DNA of 64,000 bases from Prochlorococcus sp. AG-363-C20 (GCA_003280295.1 QCFI01000005.1:1-64000), one strand, 5' to 3'. Positions 39,538 through 48,542 are shown, counted from the stretch's first letter. Made by a program: numbers and translations. The notes: generated by a model not told the origin, from the sequence alone.

Positions 39538-41211
39538 TTAGTTACGCCCAAGACTACGCCCCATACCTTGAGCTATACCGCGACCTATAAGTCCTATTGC
39601 ACGTCCTATTACTTTGGTAAGAACAATGACCATTACATTACCTAACCTTCTTACTAGGGCTTGAATTTGTGGGGTTATAGCATCCCTTGCTTCGACGAGA
39701 AGGGCTACTTGTTGTTGCCACCAGCCAAGTTGTCTAAGCTCTTCATCTCTAGGTTCAGTTATAAGAATGGGTTCTATTCTCCCTTCTCTTAAACGGTAGA
39801 AGAGACGCTTGCTTTCATAGAGTTGGATTGGCTTTTGGATAAGTGATTGCCAACGGGTTTGGCTATTTAGTTGATTTCGTAACCTTTCAAGTTCGCGGGT
39901 TGAGACAAGATGTGGATTTAAAAGGTAACGTCTTAATTCTGGCCATTCTCCACAGGCAGACATGACTTCTGCGCATATAAGCTCTGCACTCCGAATCAGC
40001 CAATTACTAAAAAACATCTCAAGTTGTATTAATGCCCGTGGATCATCTGCTGGTAGAAGTTGCCCCTCAACTATTAATGGTTTATTGGTTAATAAGGGAT
40101 CTAACATATGTTCAGGTTTAGGTAATTCATCGTCATTATCAAATAGATCAACCATTTTCAGTAAAAACTCGCCTACTGGGGCAAGCTCGCCTTTAAAAGG
40201 AAGCCTGACGTAATTGCCCGCCATTTCTCGAAGTGCTTGTTGGCGAAGTTCTGGTTGCATTTCAAGCCAGTTTTTTTTATAAGAGTCTTGAGGCTTTTCA
40301 TTACTTCGAAGTTTGTCTATTACTTCGTCTAATTGGTTAAGTAGGCCAAGTAGTAGGTCTTTTTGCCTGCCTGTATTTAGTCCTTCTATTGCTAATAGAG
40401 TGCCTGTAGAATTAGTTAACCCTTGTTGAATAGTGTTTTCAAGTCGTTTTTTTATAGCTGCCCAAACGGAAATAGGATCTCTTTTGTCTAGTTTGATGTT
40501 TATCCCTAAGCCTTCTTGTGAGGGATAGCTACTTGCAATTATTCCTGACTTTGAAAATGAATCTTTGTTACCCTCTTGAGGATCAAGGGAAATTTGAAAT
40601 GGTCCCCATAGCCAGTAAAGAAAATCTCTGGAAGCATTGAGCTCTCTTTTTCGGCCATAAAGAATAAATTCTTTTAAAGGGTTTTGTGGAGGTTGGTCTA
40701 ATAGAAACTCTACGTTCTGGAGTTCGTTGTTGATTTCTTGAACGCCACTTAATAGTAGCCATTGTCCGAGTCCCATTGGTGAAGTATTACTTCGAGTCTT
40801 TTCAGGGAGTTGAGTTTTCAGTCGAATTACTCGCCCTCCACCTCTAAGTATTTCAATGGATTCTTTTAATGTCTTTAGGCTTGGGTCTTGAAGTAGACCT
40901 GGACAATCAAATTGGAGAAACTCACTACTGGTAAGTTTGGTGTTCCCAGGAATCAGAAGTAAGACTGGAGCTGGTTTCCAATATTCTCGTAGCCGCCTAA
41001 TCTCAAGTTGTATAGCACTAGGCATATCAATATTTTCAACTGACCAGATAACAAGGCATGGATGTCTTGTCATCTCTTCTTTTTTTAGAAAAATTTCAAG
41101 CTTTGGATTAGCTTCTGTTAATTGGATTGAAAGTGATTCACCTAATAGATTCGGTGCTAATAACAGAATCTGCTTTGATATTCCCTCAGTCAAATTAGCC
41201 ACCACTGACAT
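39538..41211 (-). CDS. DUF3685-type cyanobacterial protein with degenerate receiver-like N-terminus
   Basis: 557 aa protein. Residues 14-130 have a receiver-like order (ILLLAPNLLGESLSIQL, CLVIWSVENID, PVLLLIPGNTKLTSSEFL, GGGRVIRL) but lack a clear phospho-acceptor Asp pocket. The long C-terminal region, with WWQQQVALLVEARDAITPQI and a Gly-rich hydrophobic end, fits the DUF3685/Ycf55 group. Function unknown; a regulator remnant is one idea. ATG start. Confidence 0.65.
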   Translation of the reverse strand: MSVVANLTEGISKQILLLAPNLLGESLSIQLTEANPKLEIFLKKEEMTRHPCLVIWSVENIDMPSAIQLEIRRLREYWKPAPVLLLIPGNTKLTSSEFLQFDCPGLLQDPSLKTLKESIEILRGGGRVIRLKTQLPEKTRSNTSPMGLGQWLLLSGVQEINNELQNVEFLLDQPPQNPLKEFILYGRKRELNASRDFLYWLWGPFQISLDPQEGNKDSFSKSGIIASSYPSQEGLGINIKLDKRDPISVWAAIKKRLENTIQQGLTNSTGTLLAIEGLNTGRQKDLLLGLLNQLDEVIDKLRSNEKPQDSYKKNWLEMQPELRQQALREMAGNYVRLPFKGELAPVGEFLLKMVDLFDNDDELPKPEHMLDPLLTNKPLIVEGQLLPADDPRALIQLEMFFSNWLIRSAELICAEVMSACGEWPELRRYLLNPHLVSTRELERLRNQLNSQTRWQSLIQKPIQLYESKRLFYRLREGRIEPILITEPRDEELRQLGWWQQQVALLVEARDAITPQIQALVRRLGNVMVIVLTKVIGRAIGLIGRGIAQGMGRSLGRN

Positions 41212-41322
41212 CCTATATATATAAGGTAACGAGCGTCAGGCAAATACTCCAGCCCTAGATGTTATTAATTAACTACGGTTGCTTTTGATTTGGTTTGTAA
41301 GGCTAGCCAGATGATTTCTGCA

Positions 41323-42090
41323 TTAAGCAAAGAATTCTTTGCTTAATGGAAAATCTTCTATATGACCATTCTTGACAGCTTTCATTGCTTCTTTAAGGTC
41401 TACTGCCCCATCATAAAGAGCTCTTCCGATGATTACCCCTGTAATTCCATAGGGTTTTAGAGCAACTAAGGACAATAAGTCAGATATAGAACCAATACCT
41501 CCTGATGCAATAACTGGAATGTTACTTGCAGTGGCGATTTCCTTCATCGCCTCAAGGTTGGGGCCTTGAAGCGTTCCATCTGTTGATATATCAGTACTTA
41601 TGATTGCCTCTATTCCTGAGCCTTGGAAACTTTTAGCTAATTCAGTAGCAAGAATATTACTTTGATTGATCCAACCATGGGTAGCAACTTTGCCTCTTTT
41701 GGCATCTATTCCAATGACAATCTTTCCTGGGTTTCGTTTTGCGAGATTTTTCACTAGATCAGGGTTTTCAATCGCAACAGTGCCAAGGATTACACGATCA
41801 AGTCCAAGATTAATTAACTCTTCAGTTCTTTCAACTGTGCGTATCCCTCCTCCAATTTGTATTGGGATGTTGAGGGCCCTGACGATTTCCCTAATACATG
41901 AGTCATTTATTGGTAACCCAGTTTTAGCTCCATCAAGATCGACCAAATGTAACCTGCGGGCCCCTTGACTTTGCCAGGCAAGTGCTTGTTTGACGGGGTC
42001 TTTATTGAAATGCGTGACGCGGTTGTAGTCCCCTTGATTCAATCGCACACAATTACCTTCCAGCAGGTCTATGGCTGGGATGATTTCCAT
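41323..42090 (-). CDS. hisA: Phosphoribosylformimino-5-aminoimidazole carboxamide ribotide isomerase
   Basis: Fourth step of histidine synthesis, an Amadori isomerase with a TIM barrel. The start was moved to the ATG at 42090 (MEIIPAIDLLEGNCVRL), which is the universal HisA N-terminus and gives 255 aa. The catalytic Asp8, the QIGGGIRT loop, the second catalytic Asp in STDISTDGTLQGPN and the ASGGIGS phosphate loop are present. Confidence 0.95.
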   Translation of the reverse strand: MEIIPAIDLLEGNCVRLNQGDYNRVTHFNKDPVKQALAWQSQGARRLHLVDLDGAKTGLPINDSCIREIVRALNIPIQIGGGIRTVERTEELINLGLDRVILGTVAIENPDLVKNLAKRNPGKIVIGIDAKRGKVATHGWINQSNILATELAKSFQGSGIEAIISTDISTDGTLQGPNLEAMKEIATASNIPVIASGGIGSISDLLSLVALKPYGITGVIIGRALYDGAVDLKEAMKAVKNGHIEDFPLSKEFFA

Positions 42091-42195
42091 GATTTTGTTA
42101 ATTTGCACCCTATTAACCTTCAATAGGATGATTGATAGGGTTTTGTTCTTGTAATTTAAGCGTTTTAATGACCTGGATTAATTGGACTTGATGCT

Positions 42196-43116
42196 TTGAA
42201 GACTCTTTTACTTGGTGGAACGAGGTTTGTTGGTAAGGCCTTGGTACAAAGTTTGTATTCTCAAGGCTTTGAGCTCACTTTATTTACCCGAGGAAATCGC
42301 CCTTATCCGGAATATGTTGAGCATCTGAAAGGTGACCGGAGTACTAATAATGGTTTAAGGGCTTTATCAGGTCGAAAATTTGACGTAATCGTGGATATTT
42401 CTGGCAGGGAACTTATTGATACTCAGAGAGTCTTATCTATAACTGGTATCCCAAAACATAGATTCCTTTATGTAAGTTCTGCAGGGGTTTATGCAAATTC
42501 GAACTTTTGGCCACTTGATGAAGCATCTCCAATAGACCCTAAAAGTAGACATTCAGGCAAAGTAGATACAGAAAACTGGCTTATTGAGGAAAAGATCCCA
42601 TTTACAAGTTTTCGCCCAACATATATATATGGTCCTAACAATTACAATCCTATTGAGAGATGGTTTTTTGATCGGATTGTTAATAATCGCCCAATACCCA
42701 TACCAGGGAATGGTCAATGGATAACCCAACTAGGTCATGTGAATGACTTAGCGAATGCAATGACAAAAAGCTTGATGACTGAAGTCTCAAGGAATAGCGT
42801 TTATAATTGTTCTTCAAAGAAAGGAGTAAGCTTCCAGGGAATTGTTGAAACAGCGGCATCTGCATGTGGAAAAAAAGTAGATCAATTAGAAATAATTACT
42901 TTTAATCCTAAAAGCCTTGATACAAAAGCTCGTAAAGCATTCCCTTTGCGAATCGGACACTTTTTGACGGATATTTCTAAGTTGGAGAGAGATATAAATT
43001 GGACTCCAAATTTTAATTTAATGGAAGGGTTTGTGGATAGTTATAAGAATGATTATTTGTTGAATCAGCATATTCCTTTGGATTTCACATCAGATCAGAA
43101 ACTTGTCGGGAATTGA
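42196..43116 (+). CDS. NAD-dependent epimerase, CSP41-like
   Basis: Extended short-chain dehydrogenase related to the chloroplast RNA-binding protein CSP41 and to nucleoside-sugar epimerases. The 306 aa protein starts at TTG 42196. It has TLLLGGTRFVGKALV (Rossmann glycine motif), VDISGRE, FLYVSSAGVYANS and FRPTYIYGPNNYNPIERWF. The catalytic YxxxK is not intact in the usual place (SRHSGKVDTENW), as in CSP41, which suggests a non-enzymatic or RNA-related role. The 3' end overlaps convergent pgsA by 32 bases. Confidence 0.8.
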   Translation: MKTLLLGGTRFVGKALVQSLYSQGFELTLFTRGNRPYPEYVEHLKGDRSTNNGLRALSGRKFDVIVDISGRELIDTQRVLSITGIPKHRFLYVSSAGVYANSNFWPLDEASPIDPKSRHSGKVDTENWLIEEKIPFTSFRPTYIYGPNNYNPIERWFFDRIVNNRPIPIPGNGQWITQLGHVNDLANAMTKSLMTEVSRNSVYNCSSKKGVSFQGIVETAASACGKKVDQLEIITFNPKSLDTKARKAFPLRIGHFLTDISKLERDINWTPNFNLMEGFVDSYKNDYLLNQHIPLDFTSDQKLVGN

Positions 43117-43654
43117 GATATCGCCATCCAGATACTAGTGCTATAAGTAAAGAAGGCCAGAATATATACCATCCTAAGTTCTGAATTCTCATGGCGAATG
43201 TAATTCCTCCCCAACTTTGAGGCCAAAGCATTAAAAGTACACAAAGGAACTGAAGGATGGTTTTAGATTTCCCTTCAAGGGAGGCTGCCCCACCTTGTTT
43301 TTTTGATGCCCGCCATGATGTAATAATCAATTCTCTAGACAGCAAAAGCCATACCGCCCAAATTGGCAAGAGGCTTGTTCTGGCTAGCCAGAGGAGTGGA
43401 GCTGTAATAAGAATTTTGTCGGCTAGTGGATCAAGACGCGTTCCCCATTCGCTTCCACCACCAGCTTTTCTAGCGAGGATCCCATCGGCAATATCACTTA
43501 GGCCGGCAATAAATATTAAAAGCCAAGCATAAATTGAAGATTCGTTTTCTAAAGCTAAAATTACAGCAAACCCAGCAAAAACTCGAAAAAGAGTTAAAGC
43601 ATTTGCGAGTTTTCTAAGTAGAATTTTTTGGGTGGTCTCTTTTGTTCTTCTCAT
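43085..43654 (-). CDS. pgsA: CDP-diacylglycerol-glycerol-3-phosphate 3-phosphatidyltransferase
   Basis: Makes phosphatidylglycerol phosphate, the precursor of the only phospholipid of cyanobacterial thylakoids. The 189 aa protein has four to five membrane helices and the CDP-alcohol transferase signature DIADGILARKAGGGSEWG followed by TRLDPLADK (D-x2-DG-x2-AR-x8-G-x3-D-x3-D). Interestingly a YqeG-type PGP phosphatase candidate is also in the window. ATG start. Confidence 0.92.
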   Translation of the reverse strand: MRRTKETTQKILLRKLANALTLFRVFAGFAVILALENESSIYAWLLIFIAGLSDIADGILARKAGGGSEWGTRLDPLADKILITAPLLWLARTSLLPIWAVWLLLSRELIITSWRASKKQGGAASLEGKSKTILQFLCVLLMLWPQSWGGITFAMRIQNLGWYIFWPSLLIALVSGWRYLNSRQVSDLM

Positions 43655-43757
43655 AGTATTTTAAGAAGCTATTTAATTTTGCATAATTTAATTATTGATT
43701 ATTGCATTTATGTATTACTGATGCGAAAATATAGTATAGATTCTATTATTCTCAGTT

Positions 43758-43838
43758 GTGACAATTTTTCTGCTTCTAGTATTGGTTGCATCTCTACTAG
43801 CCATGACATATATTGTGCGTCAGATGGATCAAAAATGA
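43758..43838 (+). CDS. Possible 26-residue membrane peptide
   Basis: Too short for the ORF track. GTG at 43758 gives VTIFLLLVLVASLLAMTYIV plus RQMDQK: one membrane helix with a charged C-terminus, the shape of small photosystem or cytochrome subunits. I do not recognise it as a known Psa, Psb or Pet peptide. No Shine-Dalgarno is visible, and an in-frame stop lies 7 codons upstream. It may be chance. Confidence 0.3.
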   Translation: MTIFLLLVLVASLLAMTYIVRQMDQK

Positions 43839-43923
43839 AAACACTCTCTGTTTAAGATATTTAAAAGTATTTGTTCAATTTATACTTATATTATTTGCTT
43901 TAAGCTTGTCGATTTTTCAATGA

Positions 43924-44505
43924 TTAACTAGAGCATTCAGACACTTCACAATTTAATACTGCTAGTGCTTCATTAGGTAATGAAAGAAATTTATCCAATA
44001 TTAGATTTCCTGTGGGCAGGATATTTGCTAGGCCAACTAGTTTAACTCTTCCATCCTTTTGAATAGACATACCATTTATCTTATGCCGATTGCTATTTAC
44101 CTTGTAGGTACTAAGGGCAGTTTCTACTACAAGTTTAGGAGCTTTGAATAATTTAAATATAGACAATTCAAAATCTGCAGAAAAATCGAGTGACATATCG
44201 CCAGTTTTTGAGTTTATAAAACCTTCAAACTGCTTTAAAATAATTTCTATTCTTATTCCAGGTAATATTGGAACTCCTAATATTGTTGTTGTTTTCCAAT
44301 TCAACGGCGGAACTCTAAAACAATTAGGATTAAAATAAATTCTATAGACTGATTCTTTATTTTTTAAAGTGCATATACCTTTACCTCCCCCACCTATTGC
44401 ATTGTATTCAAATCTATAGTTTCCAATTGCTAATTTGCAATCTTTACGACTTTTTAAGAATATCGACTGCTGTGGACTATTGTTTTTGAAGAAAACTGAA
44501 TTCAT
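43924..44505 (-). CDS. Conserved hypothetical protein (DUF1997-like)
   Basis: 193 aa beta-rich protein without signal peptide or membrane helix. Stretches such as NWKTTTILGVPILPGIRIEIILK and GLANILPTGNLILDKF resemble cyanobacterial lipid-binding-like DUF1997 proteins, a weak match from memory. ATG start at 44505. It is divergent from the DUF296-glutaredoxin gene. No function can be assigned. Confidence 0.55.
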   Translation of the reverse strand: MNSVFFKNNSPQQSIFLKSRKDCKLAIGNYRFEYNAIGGGGKGICTLKNKESVYRIYFNPNCFRVPPLNWKTTTILGVPILPGIRIEIILKQFEGFINSKTGDMSLDFSADFELSIFKLFKAPKLVVETALSTYKVNSNRHKINGMSIQKDGRVKLVGLANILPTGNLILDKFLSLPNEALAVLNCEVSECSS

Positions 44506-44620
44506 ATCTAATAAAGAAGTTTATATCGTTTTCTAAATTCCTATAAGATAAATATATATTGATTCTTAGACAAAATTGTCTTTTTCACATATTCTTGTAA
44601 GATTATTATGATTTTTCAAT

Positions 44621-45238
44621 ATGAAGTCGCTGCCTCTCAAGCTCTTACCTGGCAGTGATTTGCGCTTAAGCATTGAGGAGCTTGGCCGCCAAGAAAAAAG
44701 ATCAGGCTTTGTTCTCGGTGTAGTAGGTAATCTTTCTAGAGCGTGTTTTCAATGTCCTGGTCGCTCTAAGCCAACTACATTGGAAGGAAACCTTGAAATC
44801 ATTACACTAAACGGAACGTTTAATTCGGATGGAGTACACCTCCATCTGAGTATTTCAGATGGAGAGTGTCAAGTTTGGGGAGGACATTTAGAGCTGGGGA
44901 GCAAAATCCTAAAGGGTGCAGATATTTTGGTTGGTTTTATTGACGAGAATCAACTAGAAACTAATTTTAAGTCGTCCTCATTTGACAATCCAAAGCATCG
45001 TCTTGAAATTGCTGTGATGCCAGAATGTCCATGGTCTACTAGAGCGATTCGATTACTTCGTTCTGTTGAAACACCTCATCATGTACAGATAATTGATAAT
45101 GATGAGGCTTTTAAAGCTATAAAAGAGAGAAGTGGTATGTCTACCTTCCCTCAAATCTTTCTTGATGGAAACTTTTTAGGAGGCTATGAAGCTCTTAATG
45201 AACTACATAAGAAAGGAAAGTTATCTTCTTTAAAATGA
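44621..45238 (+). CDS. DUF296 (PPC)-glutaredoxin fusion protein
   Basis: 205 aa two-domain protein. Residues 1-110 form a PPC/DUF296 fold (SGFVLGVVGNLSRACFQCPG, LEIITLNGTFNSDGVHLHLS and GGHLELGSKILKGADILVG), known from plant AT-hook proteins and bacterial metal-binding trimers. Residues 127-205 form a glutaredoxin with a CPWS monothiol site (Cys136), the TFPQIFLDG cis-Pro segment and GGYEALNEL. Domain I is thus coupled to glutathione or Fe-S chemistry (inference). ATG start; a small membrane protein gene follows 28 bases later. Confidence 0.8.
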   Translation: MKSLPLKLLPGSDLRLSIEELGRQEKRSGFVLGVVGNLSRACFQCPGRSKPTTLEGNLEIITLNGTFNSDGVHLHLSISDGECQVWGGHLELGSKILKGADILVGFIDENQLETNFKSSSFDNPKHRLEIAVMPECPWSTRAIRLLRSVETPHHVQIIDNDEAFKAIKERSGMSTFPQIFLDGNFLGGYEALNELHKKGKLSSLK

Positions 45239-45266
45239 TAAATAAGAATACAATTTTACTTCTCTA

Positions 45267-45482
45267 ATGAGTTTCTGGAATGAAAAACCATTTTGGTGCC
45301 AACCTTGGTCCATATTATTGACAGGTTTAACCCTCTTAATAGTTAACTTCTTATATTTCTACTATTTATGGTTAAAGATATTAGTTGCTCTTTTTATATT
45401 CATTTGGTGGTGGTTGTTCTTGATTGTTGCTCCTACAATGTATATTAGTCCAGAGGTAGAAGATAAAACTAAAAGATTATAG
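45267..45482 (+). CDS. Small conserved membrane protein (DUF6737-like)
   Basis: 71 aa with two hydrophobic segments (about 15-32 and 36-54) and the N-terminal motif NEKPFWCQPWSILLTG, which I recall as a conserved cyanobacterial small-protein signature. The C-terminus is charged. It lies 28 bases after the DUF296-glutaredoxin gene, probably cotranscribed. Function unknown. Confidence 0.7.
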   Translation: MSFWNEKPFWCQPWSILLTGLTLLIVNFLYFYYLWLKILVALFIFIWWWLFLIVAPTMYISPEVEDKTKRL

Positions 45483-45624
45483 ATATATAGGTCCTTATAT
45501 TTCATTAGATTCTTTTATTCTATGGTCCTCAATTATTTAAGTCAACAATAATAATGTTATTTGCCTTGATAAGTAGCATTGTTGACGTCAATATACAAAG
45601 TATTAATTAAAAGGAGCTTTCAAA

Positions 45625-46536
45625 ATTACCAAGCAATCTTCTTTAAGTAGTTCTTTATTTACAATTCGACCATTGAAGAAAAGTGACATTCCTCTTGTTA
45701 CTCAATGGTCTAGAACAGAAGGTTTTGCACCAGGTGCTGGTGATGTGAGTATTTATAGGCATACTGATCAGCAGGGACTTTGGGTTGGAACACTTAGAAA
45801 GAAACCCATTGGATGCATAGCTGGAGTTAGATATAACCCTTCATATGGCTTTATTGGTCTTTTCCTTGTGGTTCCAGAGCAAAGAGGAAATGGATACGGC
45901 ATAGAACTTTGGAAACATGCTCTGGATCATTTGACAGAGGTACCTTGTATTGGATTAGAGGCCGCATTAAATCGTGTAAATGATTATTCAAAATGGGGAT
46001 TCAACCCTTCTTCTCCAACAACACGCTGGCAATGCAATGGAGAGACCTCAATAAAAAGAATACATAGCTATTCCCATGGAGAAATTCAAGGTCTAATGAT
46101 CCTTCAGGATAATCAGATACCTTCAGCAGTTATTCAGAATTACGACGCAAAGAGAGAGCCAAGTCCCAGGCCTCATTTTTTAGCAGATTGGCTTAAACAT
46201 CCTGCGGGGAAGGTATTAGCTCTTGTTGATAAAAATGGATCTTGTCATGGATTTGGGCGTATCCGACCTTGTCTTCTATCGCATGGTGAAGGTTGGAGAA
46301 TTGGCCCGCTCCTTGCAGATACTCCACAACTTGCCGAATTTTTGCTCAGATTATTAGTCAAACAGCATCAAGGTTCAGTTTTGTTAGATACTCCAGGCCT
46401 TAACCCATATGCCAATGAACTTCTTCAGAAACTTGGATTCACTCAAGTTTCTAAAACGCTACGTATGTATCGTGGTTATCAACCACCGATATCCATGAAG
46501 GATGTCTATGGTCTAGCTTGTTTAGAACTTGGATAG
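45625..46536 (+). CDS. GNAT family acetyltransferase with probable ATT start
   Basis: About 300 aa with two GNAT-like halves. The first has FTIRPLKKSDIPLVTQW, then FLVVPEQRGNGYGIELW, the acetyl-CoA loop (Q/R-x-x-G-x-G). The second has GWRIGPLLADTPQLAEFLL and LLQKLGFTQVSKTLRMYRG. The ORF track starts at TTG 45673, but the conserved strand FTIRPL lies upstream of it, and a good AAGGAG at 45611-45616 precedes an in-frame ATT at 45625 with 8-base spacing. I propose that ATT as start, with reservation. Substrate unknown. Confidence 0.75.
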   Translation: MTKQSSLSSSLFTIRPLKKSDIPLVTQWSRTEGFAPGAGDVSIYRHTDQQGLWVGTLRKKPIGCIAGVRYNPSYGFIGLFLVVPEQRGNGYGIELWKHALDHLTEVPCIGLEAALNRVNDYSKWGFNPSSPTTRWQCNGETSIKRIHSYSHGEIQGLMILQDNQIPSAVIQNYDAKREPSPRPHFLADWLKHPAGKVLALVDKNGSCHGFGRIRPCLLSHGEGWRIGPLLADTPQLAEFLLRLLVKQHQGSVLLDTPGLNPYANELLQKLGFTQVSKTLRMYRGYQPPISMKDVYGLACLELG

Positions 46537-46551
46537 TTAATAGCAAATTTA

Positions 46552-46585
46552 TTAGATATAAAGATCTTTAGAAATTAATATCTAA
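46552..46585. terminator. AT-rich inverted repeat between convergent genes
   Basis: TTAGATAT (46552-46559) and ATATCTAA (46578-46585) are exact complements separated by 18 bases, in the gap between the acetyltransferase and a convergent small gene. Weak stem, so a low-confidence bidirectional terminator. Confidence 0.3.
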
Positions 46586-46615
46586 ATAAAAGAGATCATA
46601 AGGATTTAGCTTTGA

Positions 46616-46822
46616 TTACAGATTGTTTTTGGTAGCTTTTTCTCTTAAAATTAGTTTTTCTTTTATTAGATCTGATTCTAGTTGTTCGATTAGATTTGTT
46701 ACTAGTGTTTGGAATTCGGGCTGGCAGCCTCGAAAAGCAGCTTTGTGTCTTATAGGTTCATTCCGTGTGCGCAAGTCAGTAAGCATTAGCTGCAATGCAT
46801 CAATCTTGGCATTAGTGTTCAT
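46616..46822 (-). CDS. Small conserved hypothetical protein
   Basis: 68 aa helical protein. The ATG at 46822 with GGAAG about 7 bases ahead is preferred to the TTG of the track. It reads MNTNAKIDALQLMLTDLRTR and RHKAAFRGCQPEFQTLVTNL, consistent with two helices and one Cys. It directly follows the SDR gene on the same strand. No function recognised. Confidence 0.65.
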   Translation of the reverse strand: MNTNAKIDALQLMLTDLRTRNEPIRHKAAFRGCQPEFQTLVTNLIEQLESDLIKEKLILREKATKNNL

Positions 46823-46846
46823 TAGATCTTCCAACGTTCAAGTTAT

Positions 46847-47521
46847 TCATAAATTTATTTTAAAGCCTTCTATTGCTTCTTTCATAGAAATAGGCTTTGT
46901 ATCTGGACTACTTGTGACTTCTATGATCCTGCCAATTGAGTTGGGTGTTATTAAAGCTTCTATGCAAGATCTGGCTACTAGTCGGCGAGGTATATAAGCA
47001 TCTTCTTGTTGATCTGGACCAGTAAAATGAACAAATTCATTGTTTAAACCCTCTTCTTTTTCATTTAGCCCACCAGGCCTGATCACCGTCCAATCGAGTG
47101 TACTATTTTCAAGGGATTTTTCTCCAATTCGCTTCCATATAAGAATTAGACCAAATAGATTAAGTGGATGCCACCATCTACCTGCACACAAAGAACTAAC
47201 AAGTATTAAACGCTTAACACCAGAATGCAAAGAACTTTCGACTTGTTTCTGTACACCTAAGGCATCTATTCTTGCAGGACCAGTCAAATCGAATGAGGGT
47301 TTCGCCCCTGTTGCAATTATAAGAGCATCACAACCTTTAAGGGCTTTATCAAGAGTGCTTTTATCTGTAAGGGAAATTATATACTGTTCACAATCACAAA
47401 GATTTTCTGGAAGTTTTGAATTAGAGCGTATTAACAAACGCACATCATAGCCTTTTTCTAAAGCTTCTTCGGCAACTCGGTAACCTGTTTTCCCGGAGGC
47501 ACCACTAATTGCAATTTTCAT
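46847..47521 (-). CDS. Atypical SDR, NAD(P)H-binding protein
   Basis: 224 aa single-domain Rossmann protein. Motif KIAISGASGKTGYRVAEEALE (GxxGxxG) opens the fold. DALIIATGAKPSF, KRLILVSSLCAGRWWHPLN and WTVIRPGGLNEKEEG follow, as in the atypical SDR group that includes plant Tic62 and YwnB-type proteins. The catalytic YxxxK is lacking. Proteins of this group bind NADPH and may chaperone FNR or act as redox sensors; which applies here is unknown. Confidence 0.8.
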   Translation of the reverse strand: MKIAISGASGKTGYRVAEEALEKGYDVRLLIRSNSKLPENLCDCEQYIISLTDKSTLDKALKGCDALIIATGAKPSFDLTGPARIDALGVQKQVESSLHSGVKRLILVSSLCAGRWWHPLNLFGLILIWKRIGEKSLENSTLDWTVIRPGGLNEKEEGLNNEFVHFTGPDQQEDAYIPRRLVARSCIEALITPNSIGRIIEVTSSPDTKPISMKEAIEGFKINL

Positions 47522-47888
47522 TTTAATTTGATTAGATCTTTATCTTCCCAATGCTTTTAGCAAAGGTAGAATTCAATTATAGGCTTAGTCATGTAAATGA
47601 GATAAAAATTTTATGTTTATATATAAATAATAGTGATTTCCTAATTTGAATAAGTTAAAAAGATTATAATTAAGACATATAATATATTTAGTCCTAATAA
47701 ATAGTGGCTTGATCTGCAACCTATATTCTAAGTCTTTACTGTTTAGGATGAAGAGTTGTCCTTATTTGCAATGATAAAATAGAAATTAGTTATTGCAGTA
47801 ACTGATGCGTTTTAACTACTACTAATTGACAATGTAAATAATTTTTTAGGTTATATTTATAATTGTTAAAATATCTATTATAATGTTG
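47522..47888. other. AT-rich gap between the SDR gene and nth
   Basis: 367 bases with very high A/T, no ORF of significance, no tRNA and no clear hairpin. It must contain the SDR promoter (minus strand). Nothing else can be supported. Confidence 0.4.
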
Positions 47889-48542
47889 TTATGCCTTGTG
47901 GCAATAAACTGGCTTAGTTCTTTTTGGGAAAAGTTCCTTGCATAAACCACATGCTCTACCATCGCATCCTCTTGCGGTGCAATATTCTCGACCATAGAAT
48001 ATTATTTGAAGATGTAACCTATTCCATTTAACTTTAGGAAATAGTCGTTTTAGATCCTTTTCTGTTGTTACAACATTTTTACCATTCGACAAGCCCCATC
48101 TTTGTGCGAGTCTATGTATATGGGTATCAACAGGAAATGTAGGAAGACCAAATGCTTGAGCCATTACGACACTTGCTGTTTTATGTCCTACTCCAGGTAA
48201 AGATTCTAAATCCTTGAAATTACTTGGAATTTTGGAATCGAATTTTGTTGAAATAACCTCAGATAGTTCATGCAAAAATCTGGCTTTTTTTCTAGAAAGA
48301 CCTAACTCAGCGATCCTCTCGTAAATCTTTTCTTCTCCTAAATTGTACATACTGAATGAATCTGAAGCCTCGTTGAATAATGCTGGTGTGAGCTCATTTA
48401 CTTTCTTATCAGTAGATTGCGCACTAAGAACTACTGCTACTAATAATGTAAAATTGTTTAAATGATATAGAGGAACTTTAGGTTCTGGATAAAGCTCATC
48501 AAGTTTTTTGATAATTAAATTTACTCTGTTTGAAATATTCAT
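47889..48542 (-). CDS. nth: Endonuclease III
   Basis: Base-excision repair glycosylase/AP lyase for oxidised pyrimidines. The 217 aa protein has the helix-hairpin-helix LPGVGHKTASVV with catalytic Lys121, and VDTHIHRL with Asp139. The 4Fe-4S cluster region reads C188-TARG-C193-DGRA-C198-GL-C201, which differs from the E. coli spacing (x6, x2, x5). ATG start. It lies 6 bases downstream of the VTT membrane protein gene. Confidence 0.93.
   Translation of the reverse strand: MNISNRVNLIIKKLDELYPEPKVPLYHLNNFTLLVAVVLSAQSTDKKVNELTPALFNEASDSFSMYNLGEEKIYERIAELGLSRKKARFLHELSEVISTKFDSKIPSNFKDLESLPGVGHKTASVVMAQAFGLPTFPVDTHIHRLAQRWGLSNGKNVVTTEKDLKRLFPKVKWNRLHLQIIFYGREYCTARGCDGRACGLCKELFPKRTKPVYCHKA

Noticed and set aside
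43628-43855. 75 aa plus-strand ORF after pgsA
   Set aside because: Overlaps the pgsA start and has no protein-like pattern; a different frame (43758-43838) looks more plausible and was listed instead.
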